Below, piece after piece: positions 1 through 5,692 of a stretch of DNA of 5,692 bases. The DNA comes from Bacteroidota bacterium. GTDB lineage: Bacteria > Bacteroidota > Bacteroidia > Flavobacteriales > Weeksellaceae. The notes beneath the pieces are model-generated. The model did not search any database, was not told the origin of the DNA, and saw only the letters and a program-made list of their open reading frames with translations. A program made the translations under genes and the position numbers. Numbering within the stretch: position 1 is the first letter of the stretch; every line of letters begins with the position of its first letter. The DNA lies in NCBI GenBank assembly GCA_023433225.1, contig JAEZDQ010000014.1, forward strand, positions 1 through 5,692, in the 5' to 3' direction.

Positions 1-170
1 GTATCGGCCATACTGCGGGGATGGACGATGACCGCTTCCACTTGAACCGGAGCCGAACCGGAACGGGCTTTTTCTTCGGAAGGGGCTTCTTTTCGGGTAA
101 AAAAAAGAAAATACCCCAAGAGGAGGATTCCCAAAACCACGACGGCATAAATGATATATTTCAATTTCAT
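1..170 (-). CDS. Periplasmic adaptor (membrane fusion) subunit of an efflux transporter, 5' part only
   Basis: This is the first 56 codons of a gene that runs off the left edge. The visible protein starts MKLKYIIYAVVVLGILLLGY, a short basic head and one hydrophobic helix (about residues 5-25). A charged, Ser/Ala-rich linker follows (about 26-41), then the strand PVQVEAVIVHPRSMADT. A single anchor, a linker and a PVQVEAV-type first strand are characteristic of RND/HlyD-family adaptors, which join an inner-membrane pump to an outer-membrane channel. No lipobox cysteine is visible, so an uncleaved anchor is more likely than a lipoprotein. The start at 170 has an AAGGA element 8 bases upstream (179-183) and lies 23 bases after the regulator gene. 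An in-frame ATG at 200 would add ten basic residues and overlap that gene by 7 bases. It is probably the third gene of the kinase/regulator operon. A MacA-type adaptor for an ABC pump cannot be excluded, because the barrel-sandwich and hairpin domains lie outside the window. Confidence 0.75.
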   Translation of the reverse strand, partial: MKLKYIIYAVVVLGILLLGYFLFFTRKEAPSEEKARSGSAPVQVEAVIVHPRSMAD

Positions 171-193
171 TTGATTTTTCCTTGTTTTCAATT

Positions 194-925
194 TTACCAT
201 CTTTTTAAAAATTCATTGAATTCATCCATAAAAGGTTTGCTCACGTCAATGTGGGTGGAACCTATTTTCACACTGCTTTTGCCAACCGCCGTCACTTTGT
301 CCAATGCAATGATAAAGGATTTGTGTACGCGCATGAATTGATTCGAAGGCAATTGTTCTTCCAGTGATTTGAGCGTAATGATGGACATCAGGGGTTTCTC
401 GGTGTTTTCCACATAAATTTTCGCATAATCCTTGAAACCTTCAATGTATAAAATGCTATGGATATCGACCCGAACTTTTTGGTGCTGGATGTTCAGGTAA
501 AGGTATTGCGGTTCGGTGGGAGCCTTCGTCGCCACCCGGCTGTCACGGATCATTTGGGTTTGTTTGAGGGCCTTGTTTGCCGCGCGGTGGAAGTCTTCAT
601 AGACAAAGGGCTTGAGGAGGTAGTCGAGCACATCAAGTCGATAACCTTCCAGCGCATATTGTTCAAAAGCGGTGGTGAAGATGATTTGAACCGGGTTTTC
701 CCTTTCGCGTTTGCCAATCATCCTTGCTAACTCAATGCCGGTAATATCGGACATTTGGATATCAAGAAAGACCAAATCCACCGGATTTTCATACAGGAAA
801 TTGAGTGCATCCCAGGCATTGGTGAAACTCCCGTTCAACTTCAGGAAAGGTGTCTGCCGGATGTAATTTTCCAGCAACATCAATGCCGGCGGCTCATCGT
901 CAATAGTTATGCAATTTAAAATCAT
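194..925 (-). CDS. LytTR-family response regulator transcription factor
   Basis: A 243-residue DNA-binding response regulator, the cytoplasmic partner of the kinase just upstream. Residues 1-120 form the receiver domain: acidic pocket D9/D10/E11, phosphoacceptor D55 in VFLDIQM, switch threonine T84 in FTTAF, and conserved lysine K105 in DYLLKPF. A short linker leads to a LytTR DNA-binding domain at about 141-243, recognised by YIEGFKDYAKIY (160-171) and FMRVHKSFIIALDKV (197-211). All residues needed for phosphorylation are present and the length is normal for the family. The start codon shares ATGA with the kinase stop (922-925) and has no Shine-Dalgarno-like sequence, which points to translational coupling. 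LytTR domains are known to bind tandem direct repeats about 21 bases apart, and such a pair lies ahead of the kinase gene, so autoregulation is inferred. The adjacent efflux adaptor is the other obvious target. The family call is secure; the signal and targets are not visible. Confidence 0.96.
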   Translation of the reverse strand: MILNCITIDDEPPALMLLENYIRQTPFLKLNGSFTNAWDALNFLYENPVDLVFLDIQMSDITGIELARMIGKRERENPVQIIFTTAFEQYALEGYRLDVLDYLLKPFVYEDFHRAANKALKQTQMIRDSRVATKAPTEPQYLYLNIQHQKVRVDIHSILYIEGFKDYAKIYVENTEKPLMSIITLKSLEEQLPSNQFMRVHKSFIIALDKVTAVGKSSVKIGSTHIDVSKPFMDEFNEFLKRW

Positions 926-2013
926 TGGAAATCTATTTTGAGTCTAACCACAAAAGTTTCTCCCTCACCCGGTTCGGAATGGAGTTCATATTGACCCGGA
1001 TAAAGCAAATCCAGCCTCCTGCGGGTATTGGCCAGCCCGATGCCGTTGCTTTCTTCCAAAGACTGCCTTTTGGACAATAAGGAATTGGCTACTTCAAATT
1101 TAATCCGTTTTTCTTTTTGGATGAGTTTTATCTCGATAAAACATTCTTCACTGGTGCTGACACCATGTTTGAAAGCATTTTCCACAAATGGCAGCAATAA
1201 CATCGGTGCGATTGTCAAGTCCGGGTTTTCCACTTGGAATTCGGTTTCCAATCGTACTTTATCGGTCAAACGGAGTTCCATCAACCCGATGTAATCCCGG
1301 ATAAATGCGATTTCTTTGCCCAAGGTCGTGGTATTGGCCTGGCTGTCGTACAGCACATAGCGCATCATCTGTGAAAGGTTCGAAATGGCTTTGCGCGCCA
1401 CATCGCCGTCGATGAGCGTATAGGAGTAAATATTGTTGAGCGTATTGAAAAAAAAATGGGGATTGATTTGGGCTTTCAGGTAAGTAAGCTCGGAGCTGAG
1501 CCGTTCCTGTTCCAGTTCCTGCCGGCGTTTTTGTTCGTTCTGCCATTTTTTGCTGATGGCGAGGACCAAACCGATGGCAATCAGCAGCAAATCAAGGATT
1601 GGGATGATTTTATCGTAATAGCCTTTGCCAAAGAAAGGGTTGATTTGTGTCAGAACCCCATCTACCGTATCAAAGTCAATATCCCGGAAAACACCTTTGC
1701 CCAATCGAACTATCAAACGGTCGGCCATGCGGCTGAAAAGGATGTGCCCGCTGACCGCCAATGTAGTCAGGAAAATGTAGAATGGATATTTTTTTTCTAA
1801 AAACCACTTTGGAATGAGTACCGTGGAATGAAAATAATACAAAGCGATGAGGCTGCTCATCAGGATGCTTTGTTTGACCCAAAAAATTACCGTCGGATTG
1901 CAGTCACAAGTCAGCAGATATTGGAAAAAAAGCGTATAGGCCAAAATTACCCAGGCGAAAACCTGAATGTAAATTTGTATATTTTCCTTGAACGATTTGC
2001 GCCAGAAATCCAT
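922..2013 (-). CDS. LytS/YehU-type membrane sensor histidine kinase
   Basis: A 363-residue inner-membrane kinase that should phosphorylate the response regulator encoded next to it. Four hydrophobic helices are visible, at about 14-34, 42-67, 76-97 and 136-157. There is no dedicated periplasmic sensor domain, only a short first outer loop containing a Cys-Asp-Cys triplet (36-38) and a second of about 38 residues. A charged helical segment (158-180) leads into the His_kinase (PF06580) domain: phosphoacceptor H186 in AQINPHFFFNTLNN, N box LLLPFVENAFKHG (272-284), and G box SNGIGLANTRRRL (322-334). The catalytic part looks intact, ending in a short ATPase domain. The chosen ATG at 2013 has AAAGG 12 bases upstream (2026-2030), and the downstream protein begins with a basic cytoplasmic head consistent with an N-in, C-in topology. 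The stop overlaps the regulator start by four bases. The stimulus is unknown; gene order suggests envelope stress or a toxic compound expelled by the pump. Confidence 0.96.
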   Translation of the reverse strand: MDFWRKSFKENIQIYIQVFAWVILAYTLFFQYLLTCDCNPTVIFWVKQSILMSSLIALYYFHSTVLIPKWFLEKKYPFYIFLTTLAVSGHILFSRMADRLIVRLGKGVFRDIDFDTVDGVLTQINPFFGKGYYDKIIPILDLLLIAIGLVLAISKKWQNEQKRRQELEQERLSSELTYLKAQINPHFFFNTLNNIYSYTLIDGDVARKAISNLSQMMRYVLYDSQANTTTLGKEIAFIRDYIGLMELRLTDKVRLETEFQVENPDLTIAPMLLLPFVENAFKHGVSTSEECFIEIKLIQKEKRIKFEVANSLLSKRQSLEESNGIGLANTRRRLDLLYPGQYELHSEPGEGETFVVRLKIDFQ

Positions 2014-2043
2014 GTTGAAATGCTACCTTTTACAAGTTTACGG

Positions 2044-2077
2044 CAGATTTAAGAAATTCCTGCTATCATTCGACCAA
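2044..2077 (-). promoter_or_regulatory. Possible promoter of the kinase/regulator operon (weak)
   Basis: Read on the minus strand, TAAATCTG (2044-2051) differs from the Bacteroidota -7 element TAnnTTTG at one base. A TTG (2075-2077) lies 23 bases upstream, at the long edge of the usual spacing. It would place the transcription start about 25 bases before the kinase ATG and put the -33 element inside the proximal 11-base repeat. TAAACTTG further downstream is another one-mismatch candidate but lacks a well-placed TTG. Treat this as a suggestion only. Confidence 0.25.
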
Positions 2078-2101
2078 TGACCGGAATTTATCGACCAACG
2101 A
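2070..2101 (-). promoter_or_regulatory. Tandem direct repeat, candidate LytTR operator
   Basis: Two 11-base copies, TCGACCAATGA (2070-2080) and TCGACCAACGA (2091-2101) on the plus strand (TCRTTGGTCGA in the direction of transcription), match at 10 of 11 positions and start exactly 21 bases apart. A degraded third copy may lie at 2111-2120. Tandem half-sites with one per two helical turns are the known binding geometry of LytTR regulators. The pair sits 57-88 bases upstream of the kinase start, between it and the preceding terminator. The base sequence only loosely matches the published LytTR consensus as remembered, so the assignment rests on spacing and position. Confidence 0.5.
2070..2101. 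repeat. Two 11-bp direct repeats, 21-bp period
   Basis: Copies at 2070-2080 and 2091-2101 are separated by a 10-base spacer and differ at one position. Each also lies in a small dyad. TCATT/AATGA arms (2066-2070 and 2076-2080) surround the core of the first, and GAATTT/AAATTC arms (2084-2089 and 2104-2109) flank the second symmetrically. Listed separately because the repeat itself is directly visible, whereas the operator role is inferred. Confidence 0.85.
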
Positions 2102-2166
2102 GAAAATTCGTAGACGATGAATGAAGTTTTTAACGGAACTGTGGTCTTAATCTGGAAATTCTTAGC
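2102..2166. other. Rest of the intergenic region between terminator and operon repeats
   Basis: About 65 bases with no credible reading frame. On the minus strand ACAGTTCCG (2134-2142) fits 8 of 9 positions of the LytTR half-site pattern as I remember it, but it has no partner 21 bases away. No further promoter, hairpin or leader-peptide gene is evident. Confidence 0.4.
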
Positions 2167-2201
2167 AAAAAAAAAGCCGGATGAATTTTTCAACCGGCTT
2201 T
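2167..2201 (-). terminator. Intrinsic terminator after the outer-membrane protein gene
   Basis: Read on the minus strand, an eight-base stem AAAGCCGG (2194-2201) pairs with CCGGCTTT (2173-2180). An inner TGAA/TTCA stem (2189-2192 with 2182-2185) extends it past a single A-A mismatch to a three-base loop. The stem is followed by an unbroken run of T spanning 2167-2175, partly shared with the stem base. It begins 23 bases after the stop codon at 2224. There is no T run in the opposite direction, so it acts one way and isolates the kinase operon from transcripts of the barrel gene. Confidence 0.92.
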
Positions 2202-2223
2202 GTACTTTTGGGAGAGTGCGACT

Positions 2224-2739
2224 TTAAAATTTGTAAGCCGCGCCTATACCCGCCGAGGTAATATTCGAAAAATTGCTGTAAACAGGGGCTACGTCTAATT
2301 TGGCAGATACTCCTTTTACGAAAACAAATGCTTGGAAGTATTCATTTTGCCATCCGCCTTTGGGTTGGAAAAAGAAACCACCGTTGTAATCTTTATTCAA
2401 ACTCAAGGCGAATCCTAAATCCAATCCGGCAAAAAATTGATCCAAGAAATCGTACTGTGCACTTGCGGCAATGGGCAACAAGGTCAATCCTTTGAATTTG
2501 GTTCCGGTGTTCGCAATTTCCTTTCCGGTGAACATATCCAATCCGGCTGTTCCTCCTACGTGTAAATTGTCCATAACCGGATAGAGGTAAGAAACTTCCG
2601 CACCAAAATTGAATCCGAAATAATCAGAAGCATCGCCAACGGGCACCCCAATGTGGGCACCGGCTTTCAATCCTTCTTGCGCACAAGCTGTTCCCAAACC
2701 GAAAACAGCAATGGCCAAGCTTAACATTAATTTTCTCAT
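2224..2739 (-). CDS. Small outer-membrane beta-barrel protein, function unknown
   Basis: A 171-residue exported protein. A classical signal peptide covers residues 1-20 (basic MRK, hydrophobic core, then the ACA cleavage motif before Q21), leaving about 151 mature residues. The rest alternates polar and hydrophobic residues in strand-like stretches rich in Gly and aromatics, for example GLKAGAHIGVPVG (23-35), FGFNFGAEVSYLYPV (41-55), FFAGLDLGFALSL (102-114) and TSAGIGAAYKF (161-171). It ends in phenylalanine, as expected for a barrel inserted by the BAM machinery. This resembles the short eight-strand porin-like or OmpW/OmpX-type proteins abundant in Bacteroidota, most of which have no assigned role. 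The gene has a good promoter of its own 18 bases upstream, an A/T-rich leader without a Shine-Dalgarno sequence, and a strong terminator downstream. This indicates an independently expressed, possibly abundant protein despite the short gap to the upstream gene. Family call firm, function open. Confidence 0.88.
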   Translation of the reverse strand: MRKLMLSLAIAVFGLGTACAQEGLKAGAHIGVPVGDASDYFGFNFGAEVSYLYPVMDNLHVGGTAGLDMFTGKEIANTGTKFKGLTLLPIAASAQYDFLDQFFAGLDLGFALSLNKDYNGGFFFQPKGGWQNEYFQAFVFVKGVSAKLDVAPVYSNFSNITSAGIGAAYKF

Positions 2740-2756
2740 ATACTTATTTTAATTTA

Positions 2757-2786
2757 CAAATTTATTCGGTTTTCTCATTTGGTCAA
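2757..2786 (-). promoter_or_regulatory. Bacteroidota-type promoter of the beta-barrel gene
   Basis: On the minus strand a -33 TTG (2784-2786) is followed after 19 bases by TAAATTTG (2757-2764), a perfect match to the Bacteroidota -7 consensus TAnnTTTG at its preferred spacing. The predicted transcription start is near 2750-2753, giving a leader of only about 11-14 A/T-rich bases before the ATG at 2739. The -33 element lies inside the last codons of the upstream glycosyltransferase gene, so the barrel gene can be transcribed alone as well as by read-through. Confidence 0.75.
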
Positions 2787-5692
2787 CAATTTATACAAAT
2801 CATTGGTTTCTTTTTCCGCATAAGAGGAATCGATCATTTCGGCAATGCCCAACAATTCGCTTACAAAGCGGAATTGCCCGTCGATGTTGGCTTCCTCGCG
2901 GCGATCCATATTGCCGTCGCTCATGTATTGCTGGTAGGATTGGATCAGCTTCTCCTTAACGGGTGTAAATTCGGAACGGAAGAGTTTGAGCGCGTTCTCT
3001 GAATTGCCTTGTTGGAGGAACCGGCCGACTTCGCCATAAACCAAGAGGGAGTAATCGCTCCTCGCATCTCGTAAATCCCGGGCAACCGTGTAACGCAAAT
3101 GAGCGGGCAATGATTCATAGAAATCGATTTTTTCAATGAGACGTTGACGGGTCGTATTCAACAGTTCTTTTGCCTTTTGGGTATCACCGGCTTTGTGGTA
3201 TGCCTGAGCAATTCTTTCGGTACTCAATCCATAATCGTACCGAGGCTGGTCAGGAATCATTTCCATGACTTTGTCGAGAACCGATTTGGCTTTGGCTTTT
3301 TCGCCCGACTGGGCCAAATCTTCAGCCAAACGTACCGCAATGTTCCGATAGGTATTTGTGTAATTTCGGTCGGTATTGGAGAAAGAAGCGTTGTCTAAAT
3401 TGTAATTGGCCCATTCGAAAGATTGGAAATTTTCATACAAAGCTGTTATATTGCTCCGGCCGATTTTACCTCCTGCGCCGAAACGGTTGTAAATCGGTAC
3501 GAGTTTATAAGTAAAACCACTGTATTCCAAATAATCGTTCAGGTAAAATATATTATTGGGATCCGAAATGCCGCCTCCGCTGAAATAAATGGCACGGTCC
3601 CAGTTGTAATTGGCAAACAAATCAAGCATTAAGAGTTCCGATTTATACAATTGGGTTTTTCCTAAGGTAATCGTGATTTGATCCACCATTTCCCCGGCGT
3701 CTTTGGCAGAAACAATTCCATATTTTACCGCGTTTTCCTTGTTCACCGGAATCACAATTTTGCTGACCGGAAGGTAATTTACGGCCCCCGCCGGATAGCC
3801 GTAATATTCCGCAATGGCCTGCTTGGCGGGATTTTTATTGTCTAAAATGAATGCCATGGCTTCTTGGGCGGTCATGCTGTCCTGAACCAAGTATTTTTCC
3901 AAAGGTTTGATGGAATGGTACATTTCCTTGATGCCCGCCGGGTCATAGCCGGGATCAGTCAAATAGGCAGCAATTTGTTCTGCCGGGAGTTCCATCACTT
4001 CTGCAACACTTAAATTTGTATCTGGCCTGATGATGCTGTACAGTTCCCCAAAGATGGACTGAATATGCCGGGAAGCCACAATGATGTTGTCATTGGAATT
4101 CAATTGGTAATTTTTCAATTCCATTTGGTGAGGAAGTGCTTCCGCCTGATAGGTTTTCCGGTAAGCTTGTTCAATGTTCCAAGGTGAACCCAAAAGCGTA
4201 TAATTCACAACTTTTACGTCGTCCCGGAAATGTTCGGTTTCCTGTAGGCCCCAAAGCGGATAGGTATCATTGTCACCATATACAAACAGGATAGAATTCG
4301 GGTCTAATTTATTAAGGTAATTATGGGCAATGGCATAGGCACCTTCTCTTTTGGAGCGGTCGTGGTCATCCCAATTCTGGAAACCCATGAGCATCGGAAT
4401 GATGAGGCAAATCGAAGTAATGATTGCCGGAACCGCGGGTTTCAATTCCCTTTTCTTAATTTTTTTGGTGATTAAATAAATCCCTTGAACACCCAAGCCT
4501 ACCCAAATGGAAAAAGCATAGAAGGAACTCACCAAAGCGTAATCCCGCTCACGGGGTTCAAAAGGCTTCACACTGGTATAAAAGATAATCCCTACGCTGG
4601 TCAATAAAAACAAGGACAAAACCGCCCACCAATGCCCGACGTTCCGGTTGAGGTGGACAAAGAATCCGATTAAGCCCAAAATCAGCGGCAACATATAGTA
4701 CTTGTTATTCCCTTTATTTTCTTTGTATACGGCCGGAAGTTCAGATTGGTCACCCAACCTCGAATTGTCGATAAACGAAATCCCGGTAATCCAGTTTCCT
4801 TTGGTCACTTCCATATTGCCTTCCCAATCATTTTGTCTACCGGAAAAATTCCACATGAAATACCTGAAAAACATATAGTCGATTTGGTAATTCATGAAAT
4901 AATTGAAATGCTGTGAAAAACTGGGTGGCCGGATGTCTAACATAGCCGAGTTTTTCTGTAATTCCGCGATGGTTAAGGAGCCGTTTTCTTTCTTTTCCAA
5001 TAATTGGTTATAGGTTTGTTCCGCGATCTGGCGCTTCTGAGCGCGCATTTCTGGATGGTCTTCCATATTGTTGAAGAACAACGGGTTCAATGAAAATTCG
5101 GGATAGCCGTACATCGCTGCGTAATTTTCCATCACGTCCGGCGCATAATTGAACATCCTTGGGAAAAATTGAACATGTTTTTCGCTGTAAATATATTCCC
5201 TGCGATCCGATACTTTGATGTATTTGCCTGAAGCATTGTCTTTCACATAATTTGCTCCCCGGACTTCAAATTTATAATTTCCGTCGGCGGTGGTTTCAAT
5301 CCCATCGTCAGCGATATGTGCTGTATAAGCCGGGCCTTTGAAAACCGGCCAATCACCATATTGTTCCCGGTTGAAATAATCGAGCATGCCCAAAGCCGTA
5401 TCCGGGTCATTCAAATTCATATGCGGATTGGCATTGGCACGTACCGGAATTACTAACCAAGCCGAAAAACCGATGAGCATAAACAGAATGGAAAGCACCA
5501 TTGTATGACCCAGTTTCCAATTGTATTTTCGGGTGTATTTTAATGCTAACCAAAAAACTATCCCCAAAATTATAGCTGCTACGACCGTCCCTGAATTGAA
5601 GGGCAATCCGAAATTATTGACAATAAACATTTCTGTTTCACCAAAAAACGTCATCACCCATTTGAATAGAAAGGCAAAAACAATACCCAAGA
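2775..5692 (-). CDS. DUF2723 / TMEM260-like protein O-mannosyltransferase family membrane protein, N-terminus missing
   Basis: About 970 C-terminal residues of a large multi-pass membrane protein; the frame is open to the right edge, so the true start lies outside the window. Hydrophobic helices appear at about 1-16, 33-51, 63-83, 331-347, 353-371, 385-407 and 417-436. The first membrane block is followed by the conserved RANANPHMN...REQYGDWP region (84-115), and the second contains KPFEPRERDYA (375-385). After the last helix comes ILFVYGDNDTYPLWGLQE (467-484), another family hallmark, then a long soluble domain. Residues 783-850 look like paired helices of TPR type. The family (PF11028) consists of GT-C-fold enzymes, and human TMEM260 is a protein O-mannosyltransferase. 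Transfer of a sugar to exported proteins is therefore inferred, not shown. The acidic catalytic motif expected near the N-terminus is not in view. There is no terminator in the 35 bases before the barrel gene, so read-through is likely. Family call strong, substrate unknown. Confidence 0.9.
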   Translation of the reverse strand, partial: LGIVFAFLFKWVMTFFGETEMFIVNNFGLPFNSGTVVAAIILGIVFWLALKYTRKYNWKLGHTMVLSILFMLIGFSAWLVIPVRANANPHMNLNDPDTALGMLDYFNREQYGDWPVFKGPAYTAHIADDGIETTADGNYKFEVRGANYVKDNASGKYIKVSDRREYIYSEKHVQFFPRMFNYAPDVMENYAAMYGYPEFSLNPLFFNNMEDHPEMRAQKRQIAEQTYNQLLEKKENGSLTIAELQKNSAMLDIRPPSFSQHFNYFMNYQIDYMFFRYFMWNFSGRQNDWEGNMEVTKGNWITGISFIDNSRLGDQSELPAVYKENKGNNKYYMLPLILGLIGFFVHLNRNVGHWWAVLSLFLLTSVGIIFYTSVKPFEPRERDYALVSSFYAFSIWVGLGVQGIYLITKKIKKRELKPAVPAIITSICLIIPMLMGFQNWDDHDRSKREGAYAIAHNYLNKLDPNSILFVYGDNDTYPLWGLQETEHFRDDVKVVNYTLLGSPWNIEQAYRKTYQAEALPHQMELKNYQLNSNDNIIVASRHIQSIFGELYSIIRPDTNLSVAEVMELPAEQIAAYLTDPGYDPAGIKEMYHSIKPLEKYLVQDSMTAQEAMAFILDNKNPAKQAIAEYYGYPAGAVNYLPVSKIVIPVNKENAVKYGIVSAKDAGEMVDQITITLGKTQLYKSELLMLDLFANYNWDRAIYFSGGGISDPNNIFYLNDYLEYSGFTYKLVPIYNRFGAGGKIGRSNITALYENFQSFEWANYNLDNASFSNTDRNYTNTYRNIAVRLAEDLAQSGEKAKAKSVLDKVMEMIPDQPRYDYGLSTERIAQAYHKAGDTQKAKELLNTTRQRLIEKIDFYESLPAHLRYTVARDLRDARSDYSLLVYGEVGRFLQQGNSENALKLFRSEFTPVKEKLIQSYQQYMSDGNMDRREEANIDGQFRFVSELLGIAEMIDSSYAEKETNDLYKLLTK

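Noticed and set aside
21..341. Plus-strand open frame of 106 codons
   Set aside because: It lies antisense to the efflux adaptor start and the end of the LytTR regulator, both recognisable by motifs. Its protein is low-complexity and matches no family I know.
458..2052. Several plus-strand open frames (458-730, 1028-1294, 1456-1800, 1828-2052) and minus-strand frames at 1259-1546 and 1676-1882
   Set aside because: All are shadows of the regulator and kinase genes, which carry complete conserved motifs in the chosen frames.
2014..2223. Riboswitch, small RNA or leader peptide in the intergenic region
   Set aside because: Apart from the terminator, the direct repeats and a weak promoter, I see no extended conserved-looking fold, tRNA-like structure or short frame with a start signal.
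2224..2739. The barrel protein as a substrate of the neighbouring glycosyltransferase
   Set aside because: The protein contains no Asp-Ser or Asp-Thr pair, the core of the known Bacteroidota O-glycosylation motif, and has its own promoter. Adjacency alone does not support the link.
2677..2739. Lipoprotein signal in the barrel protein (cysteine at residue 19)
   Set aside because: The residues before the cysteine (LGTA) do not fit a lipobox, whereas ACA before Gln21 is a good signal peptidase I site.
2945..3632. Short open frames inside the glycosyltransferase gene (2945-3136 minus; 3144-3398 and 3423-3632 plus)
   Set aside because: They overlap a continuous coding frame with family hallmarks and show no start signals or domains of their own.
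5688..5690. TTG near the right edge as start codon of the glycosyltransferase
   Set aside because: The frame continues to the edge without a stop, and the family normally has a further N-terminal membrane part bearing the catalytic motif. The TTG is therefore read as an internal leucine.

Overview
The window reads as a piece of a Bacteroidota chromosome. Five genes all lie on the minus strand, so the order of transcription runs from high to low coordinates. The phylum assignment rests on three things: a DUF2723/TMEM260-like membrane glycosyltransferase of the type common in Bacteroidota, a LytS/LytTR two-component pair of the compact four-helix form typical of that phylum, and a match to the Bacteroidota promoter pattern (TTG, 19 bases, TAnnTTTG) in front of one gene. 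No genus can be named from this alone.

Block 1 (5692 to about 2167). It opens with the C-terminal 970 or so residues of the DUF2723-family protein, whose N-terminal part lies beyond the window. After 35 bases comes a small signal-peptide-bearing outer-membrane beta-barrel protein (2224-2739). The barrel gene has its own promoter, which overlaps the last codons of the glycosyltransferase gene, and it ends in a strong intrinsic terminator (2167-2201).

Block 2 (about 2101 to 1). A roughly 150-base control region follows the terminator. It carries two near-identical 11-base direct repeats exactly 21 bases apart, a good candidate operator for a LytTR-type regulator. Behind it lie a LytS-type membrane histidine kinase (922-2013), a LytTR response regulator (194-925, overlapping the kinase by 4 bases), and, 23 bases later, the first 56 codons of a membrane-anchored periplasmic adaptor of an RND/HlyD-type efflux system that runs off the left edge. 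The spacing suggests one operon in which a two-component system is made together with the exporter it may control, with feedback on its own promoter through the repeats.

No RNA genes, mobile elements, CRISPR arrays or disrupted genes were found. Most of the window is ordinary. The points most worth a second look are the 21-base-period repeat, the kinase/regulator/efflux arrangement, the periplasmic CxC pair in the kinase, and the homopolymer runs inside the kinase and adaptor genes.
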